Positions 1 to 5,469 of a stretch of DNA of 10,332 nt are shown in pieces. Made by a program: the position numbers and the translations under genes. Source of the stretch: Rhodobacterales bacterium. Lineage in GTDB: Bacteria > Pseudomonadota > Alphaproteobacteria > Rhodobacterales > Rhodobacteraceae. The notes beneath the pieces were generated by a model, which saw nothing but the letters and a program-made list of their open reading frames with translations, was not told the DNA's origin and did not search any database. Location: NCBI GenBank assembly GCA_013298485.1, contig JAAFHS010000044.1, positions 1 through 10,332 on the forward strand, read 5' to 3'. How positions within the stretch are numbered: position 1 is the stretch's first letter; each line of letters opens with the position of its first letter.

Positions 1-190
1 CCCAGGCAGTCGCGGGCAGATTGCATCGGCACGGTCTGCTTCCCCACGCCCCTTGCCCAACGGCGTCCCGCCTTATGGGCAATGAAACCGATGGAACGTC
101 CACTGGACGTTCCATCAGACGGTTTCGAACAGGCATTCTGACAATGTGGCGCATCCGGTTTCCACCACACCGCACCCCGCACGAGTTGCG
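1..190. other. Non-coding stretch downstream of rnc, window edge
   Basis: No open frame here looks like a real protein. The only short frames are arginine/proline-rich and lack ribosome binding sites. In many Rhodobacterales era follows rnc closely, but no Era sequence (GxxxxGKS P-loop) is visible in these 190 bases on the minus strand. Either era lies further left or the locus is arranged differently. The one conspicuous element is the interrupted inverted repeat at 84-126, listed separately. Confidence 0.6.
84..126. repeat. Strong interrupted inverted repeat (hairpin) downstream of rnc
   Basis: Two nested perfect arms are visible. The inner arm ATGGAACGTC (91-100) pairs with GACGTTCCAT (106-115) around the 5-nt loop CACTG. 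The outer arm GAAACCG (84-90) pairs with CGGTTTC (120-126), with a 4-nt bulge CAGA (116-119) on one side only. This gives 17 base pairs in total. It lies 65-107 nt beyond the rnc stop codon on the minus strand. Neither flank carries a run of T, so it is not a textbook intrinsic terminator. It could be an mRNA 3'-end stabiliser, a Rho-independent terminator of the T-poor kind, or, judging by the inner 25-bp palindrome, a regulator binding site for a gene to the left. Confidence 0.75.
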
Positions 191-880
191 TTATGTCAGC
201 CCCCCCGTCAGCCGTGCCAGCAAAGCTGTTGCGGCCATCTGTTCGGCGATGCGTTTGCTGCGGGCGGTGGCGCGGTCGGCCTCGCCGGATTGCAGGCGGA
301 CCTCGACGGTGAACATCGGTGCGTGGTCGGGGCCGCTGCGGGCGACCTCCATGTAGCTGGGCGGCTGTTGGGCGCGGGCCTGGGCCCATTCCTGCAGCGA
401 TGTCTTGGGGTCGCGGGCATCGGATTTGACGGCGCCGATACGGTCGCCCCACAGGCGCAGGATCAGGGCGCGGGCGGCGTCAAAGCCTGCGTCAAGGTAG
501 ATGGCGGCAATCAGCGCCTCCATCGCATCCCCCAGCAGGGCATCCTTGCGCCGCCCACCCGACAGCATCTCGGACCGGCCGAGTTTCAGCACATCGCCCA
601 GACCGCAATCGCGGGCGACATCGGCGCAGGTTTCCTTGCGCACAAGCGCGTTGAAGCGGGGGGCAAGCTGGCCTTCGGAGGCGGCGGGATCGGCGGCCAG
701 CAGGGCATCGGCCATCACCAGACCCAGCACGCGGTCGCCCAGGAATTCGAGGCGCTGGTTGTCGGGCCGGGTGGGCGATGAGATCGAGGCATGGGTGAGG
801 GCGCGCAGCAAAAGCTCTGGCTTGGCAAAGGGGTGCCCGATGCGGGCCATGAAGGCCTGAAGGTCTGCAGACAGTTTCAT
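191..880 (-). CDS. rnc: Ribonuclease III
   Basis: This 229-residue endoribonuclease cuts double-stranded RNA, processing rRNA precursors and structured mRNAs as a Mg-dependent homodimer in the cytoplasm. The N-terminal catalytic domain has the signature NQRLEFLGDRVLGL at residues 41-54 and LGDAMEALIAAIYLD at 116-130. Acidic residues E45, D49, E69, D118 and E121 align with E. coli E41, D45, E65, D114 and E117. The position of E. coli E38 is Q42 here. A double-stranded RNA binding domain follows at about 158-226 (DPKTSLQEWAQ through RSKRIAEQMAATALL). The frame extends 11 codons upstream, but ATG at 880 is preferred: it overlaps the stop codon of the preceding lepB-like gene as ATGA, implying translational coupling, and it gives the usual family length. 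It is the last recognisable gene of the acpS-lepB-lepB2-rnc block. Confidence 0.96.
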   Translation of the reverse strand: MKLSADLQAFMARIGHPFAKPELLLRALTHASISSPTRPDNQRLEFLGDRVLGLVMADALLAADPAASEGQLAPRFNALVRKETCADVARDCGLGDVLKLGRSEMLSGGRRKDALLGDAMEALIAAIYLDAGFDAARALILRLWGDRIGAVKSDARDPKTSLQEWAQARAQQPPSYMEVARSGPDHAPMFTVEVRLQSGEADRATARSKRIAEQMAATALLARLTGGLT

Positions 881-1917
881 TCGATGGCCATCAGATAACG
901 GTCTGCGCGCCATGTCCAGACCGCCCAGAGTGATCTGCCGGCGGCGGAAAAGATCACACGGTCGGCGCGGGCGATGATATTGGCGGCGGGCACAAAGCCC
1001 ACGCCGCCGCTGGCCGTGCCGATGCGGCTGTCCAGGCTGTTGTCGCGATTGTCGCCCGCCATGAAGAACTGGCCGGGCGGGACGGTGAAGACCGGGGTGT
1101 CATCGGTAAAGCTGCCGTCGGCGATGTTCAGGATGGCATGGCTGGCCCCGCCGGGCAGGGTTTCAATGGCGCGGTTGGTACGGCAGAGGCCGCCAAGGCC
1201 GACGGGGGCATTGCCGCAGCGGGGCTGGTGGCCATTGGGGCCCTGGCTTTCGTAGATTTCGGTGAACTGGCCATCGGCGGTCTGGGGGGCGGGTTCACCG
1301 TTGATGATAAGGACGCCGTCGTTCATCTGCACCCGGTCACCGGGCAGGCCTACGACGCGCTGGATGACATCCATGGGCAGGCGGGGATGGCGGAAGACGA
1401 TGACATCGCCGCGCCGCAGATCATTGGCGCTGATGAACCGGGCGGCAAGGTAATCACCGACAAGAAGGGTCGGTTTCATGGAGTCGGAGGGAATCCAATA
1501 GGGCTGCCAGAAGGCGCGGGCGGCGATCAGCAGGGTGATGAGGCCGACGGCGACAGCACCCAGCAGGCGCAGAAGGGGGGGGCTTTCAGGTGGGTCGCGG
1601 CGGGACTGGGTGCGGGTGGTCAGCATCCAGAGGATGGCTGCGATGTTCACGAAGGGGATGAAGGTCAGGATGATCCACAGGCCGGTACGGCCCATGTCAT
1701 GCAGGCGGCGAATCCAGACACTGGTCAGGGGCAGGTTCAGCGCGGCAAGGATCAGATAGACCCAGCGGGGGGATTGGACCGAGCCACCTGCGAGCCAGGG
1801 TTCGACAAATGCGCCTGCCAGCAGGACCAGCACGATCAGCGCGAGAAACAGCCATGCCTCGGCGCGCGTAGCGCGACCGGACCAGTCGAAGGTGCGCAGG
1901 AATGCGTGGCGGATCAT
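877..1917 (-). CDS. DUF805 membrane domain fused to a signal peptidase I-like domain lacking the catalytic lysine
   Basis: This 346-residue membrane protein has two parts. Residues 1-105 resemble DUF805 (FDWSGRATRAEAW at 10-22, RRLHDMGRTGLW at 70-81), with hydrophobic segments at about 22-42, 52-68 and 80-100. Residues 115-346 resemble signal peptidase I: a membrane segment at 117-136, box B with nucleophile S146 (WIPSDSMKPTL), box C RRGDVIVFRHP at 168-178, box D IQRVVGLPGD at 185-194 and box E GDNRDNSLDSR at 288-298. In active enzymes box D begins with the general-base lysine (E. coli K145). Here that residue is Q186, encoded by CAG. The cysteine pair C234/C245 is conserved with the neighbouring intact enzyme, and the C-terminal end AGRSLWAVWTWRADRYLMAIE closely copies the neighbour, so this is a tandem paralogue. 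The ATG start lies 17 nt after the lepB stop with only a weak ribosome site; its own stop overlaps the rnc start. It may be an inactive or altered peptidase; its function is not known. Confidence 0.88.
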   Translation of the reverse strand: MIRHAFLRTFDWSGRATRAEAWLFLALIVLVLLAGAFVEPWLAGGSVQSPRWVYLILAALNLPLTSVWIRRLHDMGRTGLWIILTFIPFVNIAAILWMLTTRTQSRRDPPESPPLLRLLGAVAVGLITLLIAARAFWQPYWIPSDSMKPTLLVGDYLAARFISANDLRRGDVIVFRHPRLPMDVIQRVVGLPGDRVQMNDGVLIINGEPAPQTADGQFTEIYESQGPNGHQPRCGNAPVGLGGLCRTNRAIETLPGGASHAILNIADGSFTDDTPVFTVPPGQFFMAGDNRDNSLDSRIGTASGGVGFVPAANIIARADRVIFSAAGRSLWAVWTWRADRYLMAIE

Positions 1918-1934
1918 CTGACCAGATTACAGGG

Positions 1935-2726
1935 TCATTCGACCGCCTTGAAGAAGCGATCCGCGCGCCATGTCCAGATATACAGCAGCGAGCGCCCGGC
2001 AGAGGAAAAGATGATCCGGTCGGCGCGCCCGATCAGGTATTCGGCGGGCACGAAGCCGACGCCACCCTGCGCCTGGGGAAAGCGGCTGTCCGTGCTGTTG
2101 TCGCGGTTGTCGCCCATGAAGAAGTAATGGCCTTCCGGCACGGTATAGACATCGGTGTTGTCGGGCAGGCCCGTGCTGGTGCCGAGGCTGAGCACATCAT
2201 GCTGCACGCCGTTCGGCAGGGTTTCGCGTGCGCGCGTTGATGTGCAGGAGCCGCCTTCGGTGGAGACATCATTTTCGCAACGCGGATATTCGCCCAGCGG
2301 GCCCTGGCGTTCATAGACCTCGTCAAAGACGCCTGCGGGTTCCTGCGGCACGACGGTGCCGTTGATGGACACGATCCCGTCTTTCACCTGCACGGTATCG
2401 CCCGGCAGCCCGATCAGGCGTTTGATGAAATCGGTGCCGTTCACCGGATGGCGGAACACCACGACATCGCCGCGCTGCGGTTCAGACGCGAAGATACGCC
2501 CCGAGAAGGGGCAGATCGCGAAGGGGCAGGAATAGCGGCTGTAGCCGTAGGCCATCTTGTTCACGAAAAGAAAGTCACCGATCAGCAGCGTGTCTTTCAT
2601 CGATCCCGAGGGGATCCAGAAGGGTTGAAAGAACAGGGTGCGGAAGACGCCCGCGATGATCAGGGCCCAGAACACGGTTTTCACGAATTCGACGATGCCG
2701 CCGTCTTCCTTGTCGGCTTTTGCCAT
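1935..2726 (-). CDS. lepB: Signal peptidase I
   Basis: This 263-residue membrane-anchored serine protease removes signal peptides from exported proteins on the periplasmic face of the inner membrane. A single N-terminal transmembrane segment (about 12-34) precedes box B FWIPSGSMKDTLLIGD with nucleophile S42. Box C QRGDVVVFRHP is at 84-94, box D FIKRLIGLPGD at 100-110 carries general base K102, and box E GDNRDNSTDSR is at 205-215. Cysteines C150 and C161 could form the periplasmic disulfide seen in proteobacterial enzymes. Only one membrane segment is predicted, against two in E. coli. The start ATG at 2726 is preceded by AAAAGGG at a good distance. A longer reading frame to 3017 exists, but its first 97 residues lie antisense-free within acpS in another frame and look non-coding. 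It begins 26 nt after acpS and is followed 17 nt later by its DUF805-fused paralogue. With both catalytic residues present, this copy is probably the working, essential enzyme. Confidence 0.97.
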   Translation of the reverse strand: MAKADKEDGGIVEFVKTVFWALIIAGVFRTLFFQPFWIPSGSMKDTLLIGDFLFVNKMAYGYSRYSCPFAICPFSGRIFASEPQRGDVVVFRHPVNGTDFIKRLIGLPGDTVQVKDGIVSINGTVVPQEPAGVFDEVYERQGPLGEYPRCENDVSTEGGSCTSTRARETLPNGVQHDVLSLGTSTGLPDNTDVYTVPEGHYFFMGDNRDNSTDSRFPQAQGGVGFVPAEYLIGRADRIIFSSAGRSLLYIWTWRADRFFKAVE

Positions 2727-2752
2727 GATCTGCCCTTTTGAAAATCTGGTCG

Positions 2753-3193
2753 CTACATGCGCGGCGCGGCGGGGGGAGTCAAGTTGGGCGCGCCGTCGGG
2801 GCGGGCCTCGATCACGACAAAGGCCTGCGCCCAGGGATGATCGTCGGTCAGCGTGACATGGATCACGGCGGTGTGGCCTGCGGGTGTCATGGATGCCAGC
2901 CGTTCCGCCGCCCAGCCAGTCACATGCATCACGGGCTGGCCTGACGCCAGGTTGGTCACGGCCATGTCCTTCCACGAAATTCCCATGCGCAGGCCGGTGC
3001 CAAGCGCCTTGGAACACGCCTCTTTCGCGGCCCAGCGTTTGGCATAGGTGGCGGCCACGGCACGCGGGCGGCCTTCGGCCTTGCGCTGTTCAAGGTCGGT
3101 AAAGACGCGGTCGCGGAATCGGTCGCCAAAGCGGGCGAGGGTGGCCGCGATCCGGTCGATGTTCGCAAGGTCGGTGCCGATGCCAAGGATCAT
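2753..3193 (-). CDS. acpS: Holo-[acyl-carrier-protein] synthase
   Basis: This 146-residue enzyme transfers 4'-phosphopantetheine from CoA to a serine of acyl carrier protein, activating it for fatty acid synthesis in the cytoplasm. The family signature is plain: MILGIGTDLANIDRI at the N-terminus with metal-binding D8, RVFTDLEQ at 29-36, and YAKRWAAKEACSKALGTG at 50-67 with metal-binding E58 and K57. These are followed by GISWKDMAVTN and GQPVMHVTG. The family norm is about 120-140 residues; the short proline-rich tail accounts for the slight excess. The ATG at 3193 opens directly on the conserved MILGIGTD. The upstream ribosome site is weak (AAAAGGCC). It heads the acpS-lepB-lepB2-rnc block. 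Because the cupredoxin gene on the other strand separates it from pdxJ, it probably has its own promoter in 3194-3300, though none is obvious. Confidence 0.96.
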   Translation of the reverse strand: MILGIGTDLANIDRIAATLARFGDRFRDRVFTDLEQRKAEGRPRAVAATYAKRWAAKEACSKALGTGLRMGISWKDMAVTNLASGQPVMHVTGWAAERLASMTPAGHTAVIHVTLTDDHPWAQAFVVIEARPDGAPNLTPPAAPRM

Positions 3194-3408
3194 CTGCGCG
3201 AAGGCCTTTTGGGTTAACTGCTAAGGCCAATGTGGCAACGCCGCACCTTCCCATCCGGACCGAACGCTAAGGCCCGGCGTCCGAACTGTCCAGACGGCCG
3301 CGATGCGGCTGGATCGGCATGTGTCGGCCCGGCATGATCTGGATCAATACCAGATGCGCAGTGATGTGTGATGGTTTGGCGGGGCCAAGAGCACCCTGAT
3401 GCAGATGG
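3194..3408. other. Divergent intergenic region between acpS and the cupredoxin gene
   Basis: This 215-bp stretch has no convincing gene. It must hold the promoter of the plus-strand cupredoxin gene and probably that of acpS. On the plus-strand side it carries the FNR-like box at 3334-3347, which overlaps a 6-bp inverted repeat ATCTGG/CCAGAT (3337-3342 and 3350-3355, 7-nt spacer). On the acpS side, the minus-strand TTGCCA at 3232-3237 could be a -35 element, but no good -10 follows it. Confidence 0.6.
3334..3347 (+). promoter_or_regulatory. FNR/FnrL/Dnr-type box upstream of the cupredoxin gene
   Basis: The sequence ATGATCTGGATCAA matches the FNR-family consensus TTGAT-N4-ATCAA at nine of ten defined positions; only the first base differs. 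It lies 61 nt before the ATG at 3409. If it acted at the usual class II position (-41.5), transcription would start near 3382. The -10 region would then fall at about 3370-3375, where TGTGATGGT resembles a poor extended -10. This would place the gene under low-oxygen or nitric-oxide control. It is an inference from one motif match only. Confidence 0.45.
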
Positions 3409-3927
3409 ATGAATGAAATGACCTCTTTTGTGCACGCAGCACTGCCGCTGGCTGTCGGTTTTTCAGCAGCGCTTTGGGCCACATCCGGCTTCGCCGCCGA
3501 AACCACCGTCCACGTATCGCTGTGGGACATGGGACCCGATTCGGTGATGATTGATGACATGCATCAGTTCGGCATGGGCAAAGGCATGATGGCCGACATG
3601 AACATGGCGCTGATGGGGATTAGTCTTGATGTCGCCACCGTGGCCGCAGGCAAGGTGACCTTTGAGGTCAGCAATGGGTCAACGGATCTGATCCACGAAA
3701 TGGTGGTCTCGCCGATTGCAGCGCGGGACAGCACGTTGCCGTACATCGCGGATGAAAACAAGATCGACGAGGATGCAGCCGGGCATCTGGGCGAAGTGGC
3801 CGAGCTTGACCCCGGCAAGTCGGGCGCATTGTCAGTTGAGCTGACACCGGGTCTGTACATTCTGTACTGCAACATTCCCGGGCATTACATCGGCGGGATG
3901 TGGACGGTTTTGACGGTTACAGAATAG
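3409..3927 (+). CDS. Exported cupredoxin (type 1 copper protein)
   Basis: This 172-residue protein has a signal peptide: a hydrophobic stretch at about 8-28 ending GFAA|E, with cleavage likely after A29 or A30. The mature protein is a single cupredoxin domain. The likely type 1 copper ligands are H96 in LIHEMVV and C154, H159 and M164 in YCNIPGHYIGGMWTVLTV, the classic Cys-X4-His-X4-Met loop. Before the core fold, residues 51-69 are methionine-rich (seven Met and one His), similar in character to copper-handling Met motifs. It probably works in the periplasm as an electron carrier or a copper-binding/tolerance protein; the sequence alone does not decide. ATG at 3418 is an equally possible start, and neither has a clear ribosome site. 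The gene runs against the flanking pdxJ and acpS, which are normally adjacent in related genomes, so it looks like an insertion. It ends 51 nt before the pdxJ stop, convergently. Confidence 0.88.
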   Translation: MNEMTSFVHAALPLAVGFSAALWATSGFAAETTVHVSLWDMGPDSVMIDDMHQFGMGKGMMADMNMALMGISLDVATVAAGKVTFEVSNGSTDLIHEMVVSPIAARDSTLPYIADENKIDEDAAGHLGEVAELDPGKSGALSVELTPGLYILYCNIPGHYIGGMWTVLTVTE

Positions 3928-3932
3928 CCACG

Positions 3933-3970
3933 GGCCGGTTCCGGCCTCGGGCGGACCGCCACATCGGCGG
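3933..3970. terminator. Paired GC-rich hairpins between convergent cupredoxin gene and pdxJ
   Basis: Two small stems fill the gap between the convergent stop codons: GGCCG (3933-3937) with CGGCC (3942-3946) around GTTC, and CCGCC (3956-3960) with GGCGG (3966-3970) around ACATC. No T-run follows on either strand. A bidirectional terminator role is suggested mainly by position. Confidence 0.4.
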
Positions 3971-3978
3971 GGCGCGCA

Positions 3979-4728
3979 TCAGTTGCGTGCGGCGTCCATG
4001 CGGCGGCGCATTTCTTCGATGGCGGGGCCAAGGCCGATGAAGATCGCCTCGCCGATCAGGAAATGGCCGATGTTCAGTTCGACCAGTTCGGGGATGGCGG
4101 CAACGGGGCCTACGTTTTCAAACGTCAGGCCGTGGCCTGCATGCACCTCAAGCCCCAGGGAATGCGCGAGTGTGGCCCCTTTGGCGAGGGCCTGCAATTC
4201 TGCCTCGGCCCGTGCTGTTTCGCCTTCCGCGAACAGATCGGCATAGTGACCGGCGTGCAGCTCCACGATATCGGCCCCGATGCGGGCCGATGCCTCGATC
4301 TGGCGGGCCTCATGCCCGATGAACATCGACACGCGGATGCCTGCAGCGCGCAGGGGGGCGATGAATTGCGCAAGGCGGTTATCGTCGCCTGCGACATCGA
4401 GCCCGCCTTCGGTGGTGCGTTCTTCACGCTTTTCGGGCACCAGACAGACAGCATGGGGTTTCAGGCGCAGGGCCATCGCCTGCATCTCCGCCGTGGCCGC
4501 GCATTCGAAATTCAAGGGGATCGCGATGCCCGCCATCAACGCCTCGATATCCGCATCGCGGATATGACGGCGGTCTTCGCGCAGATGGGCGGTGATGCCG
4601 TCGGCCCCCGATGCCTCGGCCAGCAGGGCCGCGCGCAGGGGATCGGGGTTATCGCCGCCGCGTGCGTTGCGCACGGTGGCGACGTGGTCGATATTCACGC
4701 CCAATCGCAGATGTCGCAGCGGTATCAT
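3979..4728 (-). CDS. pdxJ: Pyridoxine 5'-phosphate synthase
   Basis: This 249-residue TIM-barrel enzyme condenses 1-deoxyxylulose 5-phosphate with 3-amino-2-oxopropyl phosphate to make pyridoxine 5'-phosphate, the ring-closing step of the DXP-dependent vitamin B6 route. Family motifs run throughout: LGVNIDHVATVRNARGG at 9-25, ADGITAHLREDRRHI at 42-56 with catalytic H48, NFE at 73-75 with E75, CLVPEKREERTTEGGLDVAG at 95-114, VHAGHGLTFENV at 195-206 with H199, and ELNIGHFLIGEAIF at 217-230. The start is ATG at 4728, with AGGAG (4740-4736) seven nt upstream; the in-frame TTG one codon earlier is too close to it. It lies 30 nt after the DUF2062 gene and is probably the last gene of the rpoZ-rsh operon. 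In relatives acpS usually follows directly, but here an opposite-strand cupredoxin gene intervenes. Confidence 0.97.
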   Translation of the reverse strand: MIPLRHLRLGVNIDHVATVRNARGGDNPDPLRAALLAEASGADGITAHLREDRRHIRDADIEALMAGIAIPLNFECAATAEMQAMALRLKPHAVCLVPEKREERTTEGGLDVAGDDNRLAQFIAPLRAAGIRVSMFIGHEARQIEASARIGADIVELHAGHYADLFAEGETARAEAELQALAKGATLAHSLGLEVHAGHGLTFENVGPVAAIPELVELNIGHFLIGEAIFIGLGPAIEEMRRRMDAARN

Positions 4729-4758
4729 CAATGATCTCCTCCGTACCCGATCCAGAGT

Positions 4759-5445
4759 CTAGGGCGAAGGGGGGCGCGCGTCACCCCCGTCTTTTGCGCC
4801 CTGGGCACGGGCGGCCAGCAGCATGTCTTTCAATTTGCGCCGTTTTTCGACGCGTTCCTTGTGCTTGGCAGCGCGCAGTTTCTGATAGGCCTGAACGATG
4901 GGGATCGTGACGTAATAGCCGATCAGGGCTGTGATGACGGCAGGGCCAAGGCAGCCGACGAAATAGGGATACCAGACGGTGTGCCAGAACTGGCCGAAGC
5001 GGACCCACCTGACAGGTGCTGAGGTAAAGACGGCGATCATGTTGCGCCAAAGCTCGGCCCCGGCATCGGCAAAGGCATAGCCGATGGCCTGGGCGGTCAG
5101 GGGGCTGTCGATGCCCAGCAGCCAGTGTCCGAAGCTGACGGAAAACACCGCGATGATCGGCGTCGTGATCGGGTTGGAGACGAAGGTGGCCAGAAGGGAC
5201 GCCAGGATATTGCCGCGCATGACGACGGCGAGGCCCCAACCGCCCAGAAACTGGCCACCGGGGATGGGCAGGAAGGCCACGAGCGTGCCTGCGAAAACGC
5301 CGCGGGCGACGCGGGCCGGGTCATCGGGCAGGCGGCTCATCCGGTGGATGACATAGCGGGTGGCGCGCTGAAAGCCGCCATCGGGATAGATCATCTGGCG
5401 TGCCCAGCTGAGCCATCCACGTGGTGTGCGGCGTTTGAAGACCAC
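4759..5445 (-). CDS. DUF2062 membrane protein
   Basis: This 228-residue inner-membrane protein of unknown function belongs to the DUF2062 family. The diagnostic region is residues 49-97: GVFAGTLVAFLPIPGGQ, then VVMRGNILASLLATFVSNPITTP. Hydrophobic segments lie at about 48-62, 66-76, 80-90, 95-112 and 163-187. The C-terminal 35 residues are highly charged and probably cytoplasmic (KHKERVEKRRKLKDM). The start is GTG at 5445; the upstream ATG at 5460 runs into a stop after three codons, and GGGGGA lies at a usable distance before the GTG. It sits 24 nt after rsh and 30 nt before pdxJ, so it is co-transcribed. A conserved position between a stringent-response gene and pdxJ does not by itself reveal a role. 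Confidence 0.9.
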   Translation of the reverse strand: MVFKRRTPRGWLSWARQMIYPDGGFQRATRYVIHRMSRLPDDPARVARGVFAGTLVAFLPIPGGQFLGGWGLAVVMRGNILASLLATFVSNPITTPIIAVFSVSFGHWLLGIDSPLTAQAIGYAFADAGAELWRNMIAVFTSAPVRWVRFGQFWHTVWYPYFVGCLGPAVITALIGYYVTIPIVQAYQKLRAAKHKERVEKRRKLKDMLLAARAQGAKDGGDARPPSP

Positions 5446-5469
5446 CCTTTATTCCCCCATGACCCGATC

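Noticed and set aside
1138..2127. A 329-codon plus-strand open frame opposite the two lepB genes
   Set aside because: It is antisense to clear signal peptidase sequences, with Gly/Asp/Gln-rich low-quality composition and no motif.
2727..3017. A longer lepB frame beginning at 3017
   Set aside because: The extra 97 residues overlap acpS in another frame, are Arg/Gly/His-rich and resemble nothing. ATG at 2726 has a ribosome site and gives the family N-terminus.
3244..3270. CueR/HmrR-like copper operator (ACCTTCC) upstream of the cupredoxin gene
   Set aside because: Only the left half is present; the required GGAAGGT partner is missing, and the site lies about 150 nt from the gene.
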